This document shows, one piece after another, positions 18,119-24,291 of a stretch of 24,291 nt of DNA; position 1 is the stretch's first letter; each line of letters begins with the position of its first letter. Made by a program: the position numbers and the translations under genes. The DNA is taken from positions 1,070,376 through 1,094,666 of the forward strand of contig BFEA01000182.1 in assembly GCA_003427395.1 (NCBI GenBank), written 5' to 3'. The notes beneath the pieces were generated by a model. It made no database searches. It was not told where the DNA came from and saw only the letters and a program-made list of their open reading frames with translations. The DNA comes from Chara braunii (lineage: Eukaryota; Streptophyta; Charophyceae; Charales; Characeae).

Positions 18119-20500
18119 GTCGAGCGCATCGGCTCCCGCCTTTTTCGCAAAGGCGAGAGCCCTCCCGACCATGTCACGAAGGAGTAAAACAAAACACAAC
18201 AAGAGACAACTTAGGAACGGCGCAACACATCCCACGAGCCGCTAAGACGGTCGTGGTCGTGTCGTCCCTTCTCCGCTCTAGCCGCGTGCGCCAGCTGTAC
18301 ATCTCACGGTCCCCTACGACAAGATAGGTTCCCGCGGGGCATAAACTTTTATTCCCTAAGGGGCTGTCACCACCCTTAGGGGCGTATTCCTACCGAGCTA
18401 CTGACCCACGTGCGAAAGCTTTTAGATACATTTGCAGATCTAAAATAGCCGAGGGCGTTTCCTCGTTCGCTGTAGTATAGATACGTTTGGTTAACGCCAA
18501 GCGGACTCGAGCGTCGTCCGTTCCTAGGGCGCTAATCTCCTACGTACGAAGCGAACGTCGGTCGACTAGAACGGTCTCAACCAAACGTGAAACCCTCAAC
18601 TTAATCCTAGTCCCTTAGACATGAAGTCAAACGAAGGTCAAAACATCCATAGATAGTTATATAAAAAAAAATTGACCGTAGTCGACATGAACATAATCAA
18701 TCTGAAATGCTAATTGAAAGAATTCAATCATCATACACTATATCTAATCACACAAGATAAAAAAAAACAATCCGACCATCTCAGGTCGAACTCCACAAAA
18801 CAATCATACAACCGCCAACGAGGGGTTGGTTTTTCGACAATAATATAGATGCCGCCGACAAGGTAATCGACTGCCTTAGTTTTGACTTGCCATTCATTCC
18901 ACCTACCGCCGACTCAAAATTCGACACGCTCACACCTGTCTCCATACTTTCTCAATCTTATTGGATGACAGACTACTTGATCAGGGGCATTGCTTGAAGT
19001 GTTGCATGCCTCTCCCTTTAGGAAGTGGTCTGGGGTACTCCTCCTCCTCGCCCGAGCACAAAACTCAGATCTCAGAAGTCGGGCCGTCTCCACCGGATCG
19101 GCAAAGTACCCCCCCGTAGAACGGTCCACTCTGGGTCAATAACAGGGTCGGCTCCTGAAGCAACGAACCCCCGCCCTAGATGCTTCCTAGAGAGAGAACA
19201 TGTGTCCACTACAAGTAACTTTCAATTGTTCCTAAGTTCAGGGTAACTTAAGCAAAGGGAAATGAAAAGGGATAAAGAATGAAAATCATTTAGACAAGCA
19301 CAAATAGATAAGGTAATTCAGGATAGAAAGAGTCAAGCTAAGGAAAAGACTAAGTCTCATTACCTTCATCTTCATTATGTTTACAAGTTTCCCTTCACGA
19401 CAGAATTGAAATTATTCAGTTCAAAATTCAAGTACTTTTGTCATGCAGGCAGGTGAGTCAAGCCTTTTCTTCATCTCAAATAAGCATAATCAATCCTCTT
19501 TACAAGCTTTCTTCTACCTACCTGCACACCCCGCAAAGCAAAACAAACAATTTCAAAGCAAACCAATGCAACCCATATCCAAGTCAGACCTCACCATTCA
19601 CATGCGAATACACATTTCTTTGTCGTTTTAATGAACATTCAATGAACCAGGTCAAGCAAGTGTGGGTTCACACAGGTGTGAAGGGAAGCCTGAATCAATC
19701 AACTGACCTTGAGTGAAGTTTGAATCGGCTCACTCAAGAAAGCCGAGTAGTAGGTTAATCAAAAGAAAATGACCGCCGTAGAACATGCGGCTCACAACTC
19801 CACAAGTTGCAGTCGTTTCACTGAACGACGGTCGTCGCATTCTCCAGGTGTCTGATCACACCGAGGTTGGGTCAACTGAGATGTCAATGAGATAACCCTC
19901 AAAGAGGATATTCCCACGATCCAATTTCATGCCGGTTCAACATCCCAGACAGTCCCAACGCAACCGCAACTATACCATGTGCTCCCCCACCAAGGATACT
20001 CTCAACCAATTGCAAGTCCACGCCGTCTCCCACCACCACGTCCGTTCACAGTAGCCACACCAAGATGCTGGTCCCGATCTCAAAATCAGTCTCACCTGGT
20101 CGCAAAATGAACCTAGATGGTCCCAATGCAGTCCCATACCATCGTCCGCATCACCAGATGATTCAGAACTGAAAACCACTCGCACTGCGCGTCATAAAAA
20201 AAATAATGCTAGCCCTGGCCGAAAACCGCAGGTGCCACTCCCTCAATAACATAAAAATGGCCTTAGATGAGAAGGTCGTCGCACCAAAGTCGTCAGCAAA
20301 GTGATCCACACCATTCCCTTGTGACGATCGTCTACCACATTATTCTCTCAATACCCATTCACCGCCAACAACTTGACAGTGTCTCAATGGTGTCGTCACA
20401 CGCATCGCTACCGCACAATCCCAAACGTGCACCAGCGTTAGCTGAACCCTTGACCCCCATTAGAATCCACCATAGTTGCCGCACCTCACAAAAATGACGG
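18119..20500. other. Pyrimidine-rich intergenic region, no gene assigned
   Basis: The + strand becomes pyrimidine-rich here. A perfect 9-bp-arm hairpin CCCTAAGGG / CCCTTAGGG lies at 18354-18381. The - strand frame 18914-19129 (71 residues, arginine-rich) has no recognised motif and is probably chance. Other frames are short. Confidence 0.4.
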
Positions 20501-20579
20501 CGGACCACTGCTTGCTGCGCCGTCAAAACCGGTACCACGCAGTCGTGCCAAATAACATCAGCAGTTCCCACTTAAGTGT

Positions 20580-20960
20580 CGCCGCCGCCGTTCCAAAATT
20601 TTAGCAGCGTAACCTTACAAAAAAAAATATCGCCATCGACATGCCGCCAAACGGTTAGTGCCTCCCTTTAAAGTGCGATTGTCGTCACCGCCATGAAAAA
20701 CCGGCAGCGTTTCCGCACCACTGCCGTTAAAACCAATGTCGCCGCCGCAGAAATCGGGCAGCGCTTCCGCCTCACTGCCAAAAAATCAAAGTTGCCGCCG
20801 AAAACATTCAGCAGCGCTCCCGCAGCACTGCCAAGAAACCAAAGCCACCGCCGAAAAAATTTGGCAGCGCTCCCTCAGCACTGTCAAGAACCAAAGTTGT
20901 CGCCGTGCAAAATGGGCAGAGCCTCCCATGCACCGCAGCAAAAACAGCCGCTGCAGCCGC
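20580..20960. repeat. 53-bp minisatellite, about 4-5 copies
   Basis: The unit is GCAGCGCTCCCGCAGCACTG, then CCAAGAAACCAAAG and a CCGCCGAAAA tail. Well-matched units start near 20705, 20760, 20813, 20866 and 20919 (55, 53, 53, 53 bp), with degenerate copies upstream to about 20580. Frames on both strands in this area are repeat translations. Confidence 0.9.
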
Positions 20961-21390
20961 GCTGTGCAGGCAACACCTTCCCTGCAATTCACCAAATGAA
21001 GTGGTGGCTATGGCAACCTCTAGTCCCCTGCTCACTGCAGTTCACCACTCTCCATTCCAGCACCTCCACCGGCAGCACCGCCCCTCTCTAGCAGCACGGC
21101 AGCAGCCAGCCAGCGTTCACACAAGTGAATGGCCCAACAACACTGCCAAAATTGTGAGGGTGCTAGGTGGAGTGCTGGCTTTTATAGCTAGCCAAAGGCA
21201 TGTGGGTAGCTTCCTTGCCCATAGCCAAAAAAGCGTAGTTGTTCTGAGCCCTTAATCCGGACCTATGATCAAGAGCCAGAATCCTTGATGTTCCCCTAGG
21301 GGAACCAGGGTCTCAAGTTCCTAGAAGTATTTGGCCATTTTCCTGGGGCACATACTTTTACAAATGTCTGTACCCAGCCATTCCCTGCAG
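20961..21390. other. No feature seen
   Basis: CA-rich, then mixed sequence after the 53-bp repeat. No gene, RNA or array is evident. Confidence 0.4.
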
Positions 21391-22028
21391 CCTGTTAAAA
21401 AACGAACAGGTGCTGTCCCATCAGCCCCTCTAGGGGCTGCACTTATTCCGTGGCTGCGACCAAATTCGCAGCCATTTCCCCGATTTTTTTTTTTCTTTTT
21501 TTTTTCCTAACCCCCTGGACCCTTTGTTTCTCTATGAGGGGTAGCTCGTTTTTCAAAACGAGCTGCCTCCCCTAGTCTTTTCACAGAGTCTGACTAGAGG
21601 CAGGCTCAACGAGGTTCCTTTTTCCCCTACCCTGCACGCCAGTACCCGGACGCAAACTGCGCCAGGTTCGGGCGCGCCGTGAGTGCTGCAACCCAGTTTC
21701 TTAAAACGAACGGGCGCAGCAACTACAACCCGACCAATAGGGGGGCGGGGGGCATATCTCACAGAAAAAGAAAGAAAGAAAAAACTAAAAAGAATTGAAT
21801 AATAAGAAAAAAAAAGAAAAAAAAAGAAAAAAAAGGAAGAAAAACTTACCTCAGGTTGCTTGCAGCCCGTTCACCGAAATGAACGGGCGCTTAAAAATCG
21901 AAGAACACAGGGGGGGGCAAAATTGTGGGAATGTATATTTCCATATTCTAACCCTAGATTCATTCTATTTTGCTCATCCTATCTCTGGAAGTATTGTGGG
22001 GGCAGCGCCAGGTAGGTCAATTTGTGCC

Positions 22029-22034
<6 letters not shown>

Positions 22035-22102
<68 letters not shown>
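22035..22102. repeat. (CT)n microsatellite
   Basis: An uninterrupted dinucleotide run of about 33 CT units. Apparent Leu-Ser or Arg-Glu repeats in translated frames come from this tract. Confidence 0.98.
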
Positions 22103-22104
<2 letters not shown>

Positions 22105-22206
22105 CCCCCACCAAAGCCCCGACTTGCCCAACCTTCACAACGGGAACCACCCGAATGTAGCCACATAGCATGGCAGGTGCATTCGGTGGTTTGTCCATCC
22201 GCAGAT

Positions 22207-22262
22207 GGACCATCGGGGCTCAACCCCCTGATGAGCTGGTGGAAGTCCAACGAAACAGTTCG
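22207..22262 (+). ncRNA. Candidate degenerate hammerhead ribozyme
   Basis: All invariant core elements occur in the right order: an AUC cleavage triplet (22212-22214), stem I GGGG/CCCC (22215-22218 with 22224-22227, loop ctcaa), CUGAUGA (22228-22234), stem II closing G-C with GCTGG/CCAAC arms (22235-22251, one C-A mismatch), and GAAA (22252-22255). Stem III would pair 22207-22213 with 22255-22261: two adjacent mismatches and otherwise Watson-Crick or G-U pairs. Both mismatches can be explained by CpG-to-CpA changes. Self-cleaving hammerheads occur in plant retrozymes and other retroelements. The short stems and mismatches suggest a decayed copy; chance similarity is possible. Confidence 0.4.
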
Positions 22263-22739
22263 ATACAGTACCCCCCCCTTCTCTCTCTGAAGTGTACCTC
22301 TCCGTGTTTCAACACGGATTCATAGGCTTGCACATCCCGTAGATGGCAAGTCAGCCCGTTTGTCAGACGAACGAGCATGACTTAAAAAAAGCAGAACAAA
22401 ATCTAAAACAGAAAGAAAAACGTAGGAAAAAAAATCAAAGAAAGAAAGAAGGAAAAAAAATAAATAAAAAGGAAAACCTGGCAAACTGGCAGCCCATGAA
22501 AACGGGCGTTTGCCATAGCCCAAGGGACTTGAAGTCCCATCAGTCACAGTCGCTCCAACTGACGCTCTAGGAAGTGACTTGTTTGTTTGTTTGTTTGTCT
22601 TTTTGTTTTTTTTTTTGTTTTTTTTTCCCCTAAATCCGTTGGCTTCTGCCGACGTTCATTTTCACGTGGCTTTTCAGCCACTTCCCCCGAAATACAGGCC
22701 CGGGTTCGAGTGCTAAGGGGTTCGAAAAAATTTTGAACT

Positions 22740-22981
22740 TCTTTTTTTTCTTTTTTTTTTACGATTTAAACGTGTTATCTTTGCGCAGAGGCCATTTCTC
22801 CGATCCATGCGGCTATTCTCAGCTGTGCGATCTCGCAGATCGCATGGCTGAAAACTGCCGAGACAGACTACTCTTTCCCGTGACTGCTCCCGAAAGGAGC
22901 TAGCCCAGTGGGGGCTACTAACTTCGATCCCTGTATCTGCGGCATATCAGACTGGTATATTACCTACTGGGCTAGCTCTTA
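22740..22981 (-). mobile_element. tRNA-derived SINE-like remnant
   Basis: On the - strand TAGCCCAGTAGG (complement of 22963-22974) fits the RNA polymerase III A-box consensus, and GATCGAAGT (complement of 22921-22929) is one base off the B box. Their starts are about 45 nt apart, the spacing found in tRNA genes. The D and T stems do not pair, so it is not a functional tRNA. Reading on, the - strand reaches an A-rich run (complement of 22740-22760), as expected for a SINE tail, giving an element of about 240 bp. A perfect 13-bp inverted repeat (22897-22909 and 22966-22978) lies in the head. No clear target-site duplication was found. Confidence 0.35.
22820..22850. repeat. Hairpin with 13-base arms
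   Basis: CAGCTGTGCGATC (22820-22832) pairs with GATCGCATGGCTG (22838-22850), 11 of 13 positions matching, loop tcgca. Confidence 0.75.
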
Positions 22982-23000
22982 CTTCACATTGATATAGGAG

Positions 23001-23229
23001 CAGCCCTCATATATGAAGGGCTGTAATGCCAATAGGCAATCCGCCTGTGGCCCAGCAGGCCTTGCCTATTGGGCCTGCTAGTTCCCGGGTTAGCTGCCCG
23101 GTCCACGGCGTCGAGCGGTCTCACCCCCTCGCATGTGGCCTCGCAGGCACTGCCTGCCTGAGGCCTTGCAGGCCCTACGCGTCGCTTTCCCATGGATGGC
23201 TGCCCATCGGTAGCTCCTGGGTCACCCAG
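23001..23229. repeat. Cluster of nested GC-rich hairpins
   Basis: CAGCCCT/AGGGCTG (23001-23023); CCAATAGGCAA with TTGCCTATTGG (23029-23039, 23062-23072) enclosing GCCTG/CAGGC; GGCCTCGCAGGCA with TGCCTGAGGCC (23137-23149, 23155-23165, two bases missing on one side); GATGG/CCATC (23195-23208); and CTGGG-tca-CCCAG (23217-23229). They lie nearly end to end. No reading frame supports a gene. Confidence 0.75.
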
Positions 23230-23800
23230 CGGGTAGGCCTCGGCATCGGCCTGCTGGCCCCCTTGGATCGAGGTCAACCCCCGTAACCCAGAAAATAAAG
23301 CCATTCTTCTTATTCCCCCTGCGCCGCAGTCCTATACTCGACGGATCCCTCGTTTTCGCCTACTTAGGCCTTGAATCGCGAGTCTGCTAAGGTCTAGCTC
23401 TAGTATCCCCGCGTTCGCGTGCCTCAGTATCCTCGACAGAAAGGAAGCACTGTCGAGTACAGTCCTTACTCTCGGACGCCGCCAACGTCTGAACTAGGGT
23501 TTAAAATTTTTAGTTTCTCGATCATAGGTCAAACCTGAATAAACTTTTGGCAATCGACAATCGCCAGTCTCATCAAGTCCTTCAATTCAACGAAAAGTCA
23601 GACAGCGTCCGATGTTGAAAACCCCGGCAAATACGACAGCATGCCTGGACCCCATTGAAGGACGTCTCGTCATTCACCATCAAAAATGGAATCGGAATCC
23701 TTATAAAAGTTTCATGTGAAAGCAACGATTACAATACGACAATTCCAACAAACATCCGGAACTAAGCTGGAATTTTTACGACAATTTTCAACAGCACAAT
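23230..23800. other. No gene seen; one hairpin
   Basis: CTCGACA-loop-TGTCGAG near 23432-23457 is the only clear structure. An AATAAA at about 23293 could be a poly(A) signal but has no gene to serve. Confidence 0.4.
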
Positions 23801-23807
23801 AAGAAAA

Positions 23808-24061
23808 CTGGATTTAGCCTCCAGAAGCTTTCACTTAATACAAAACTAGATCTAGCCTCCAGAAACCTTAAATCACTACAAATCATATGCGGATGGAATG
23901 ATACCAGAAATTGCCTCTGGCAAGCCTTATCAAAACTTGGACCCAGGTCTAGCCCCTGGAAGCCTTCAATTTAAAGGAACTTTTTTTATCTCCGGCTAGC
24001 CTTCAAAACCCAAATTGGTTGATACATCCATTTATCTAAAAAATCAGGTTTAACCCCCTGA
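23808..24061. repeat. Array of hairpins with compensatory stem changes
   Basis: Five stem-loops share a 7-base loop of the type TYTAGCC: CTGGA-tttagcc-TCCAG (23808-23824), CTAGA-tctagcc-TCCAG (23846-23862, stem imperfect), CCAGA-aattgcc-TCTGG (23904-23920), CCAGG-tctagcc-CCTGG (23943-23959) and TCAGG-tttaacc plus C-CCTGA (24044-24061). Most are followed by AAGC or AGCCTT-like sequence. The stem bases differ between copies, yet four of five stems still pair perfectly. Confidence 0.7.
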
Positions 24062-24291
24062 CGGGTCTTTCGAAATAATTAACCTCTTGGGCGGCCCAAA
24101 CAAAATCTGAACCAACCATTCATGAGAGAAACCATTCCTCCCAAGTTCCCCGACCAAGTTACGATCCTCATTCCAATTCACATAAGGTATCATACCCGTT
24201 ACTTATGAACTCCTTGTGAATGCGTCGAGGAGTGGTATAATCCGTATAAGGATAACATCTCGACATCAAGCTCCGCTTTAGATTTGAGCCT
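24062..24291. other. No feature seen
   Basis: Mixed sequence to the end of the window, with no frame or repeat array. Confidence 0.4.

Larger units (their letters stand above)
21391..22681. repeat. Field of short perfect hairpins among A- and T-runs
   Basis: Perfect stems include CCTGTT/AACAGG (21391-21410), AGCCCCT/AGGGGCT (21423-21438), GGCTGCG/CGCAGCC (21452-21473), AGCTCGTTTT/AAAACGAGCT (21543-21564), GCCCGTTC/GAACGGGC (21865-21888), GTCCATC/GATGGAC (about 22186-22210), TCCGTGT/ACACGGA (22301-22318) and GTGGCT/AGCCAC (22666-22681). Long T-runs (about 21486-21505, 22590-22627) and A-rich tracts (21760-21845, 22383-22480) separate them. No gene is present. Confidence 0.8.

Noticed and set aside
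18914-19129. 71-residue arginine-rich - strand frame
   Set aside because: No recognisable domain, no neighbouring coding signal, length expected by chance.
20693-21255. + strand frames with repeated basic peptide motifs
   Set aside because: Translation of the 53-bp minisatellite in shifting frames.
24044-24080. CCCCCTGACGGG followed by CGAAA, a possible second hammerhead
   Set aside because: The core has G instead of the required A before stem II, stem II cannot form properly, and no stem I or cleavage triplet is in register.

Overview
This is a eukaryotic, repeat-dominated intergenic window. It has no bacterial operon structure, no intact housekeeping gene, and many micro- and minisatellites. 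The only coding material is decayed: a Ty3/gypsy-type LTR retrotransposon remnant and a set of related coding modules. Ty3/gypsy parts, purine-tract 3' ends and methyl-C-like decay fit a large green-lineage genome. A charophyte alga or other non-flowering plant is my guess, at low confidence; a fungus cannot be excluded.

Layout: 1-130 is a poly-T tract plus a hairpin. 257-575 is a 136-bp array of nested inverted repeats. 590-1407 is non-coding. 1408-5171 holds four divergent copies (A-D) of one unrecognised coding module, all on the + strand and all broken by in-frame stops. Several of those stops fall at the same aligned position. 5630-8285 is a retrotransposon derivative: a Gag-like ORF with a CCHC zinc knuckle runs straight into the C-terminus of a Ty3/gypsy integrase (GPY/F module), so protease, reverse transcriptase, RNase H and the integrase core are missing. 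A purine tract and possible LTR start follow near 8349. 8568-9545 is a further decayed acidic ORF whose frame fades out by about 9890.

9890-16960 is non-coding retroelement and satellite debris: 40-bp, 63-bp, 38-bp, 26-bp and 165-bp tandem repeats, two matching hairpin plus purine-tract modules (11795 and 13102) that look like retrotransposon 3' ends, and a direct duplication of about 620 bp. 16978-18118 is a (TTC)n tract followed by ten copies of a 91-bp satellite.

From about 18119 the + strand changes from purine-rich to pyrimidine-rich, so the material there probably lies in the opposite orientation. It contains a 53-bp minisatellite, a (CT)n tract, a dense field of short near-perfect hairpins (21391-23229), a candidate degenerate hammerhead ribozyme (22207-22262), a tRNA-like SINE head on the - strand (22740-22981), and a short array of hairpins whose stems change in a compensatory way (23808-24061).

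No gene here looks functional as written. The most interesting signals are the position-matched stop codons in the four modules, the hammerhead-like core, and the covarying hairpin array.
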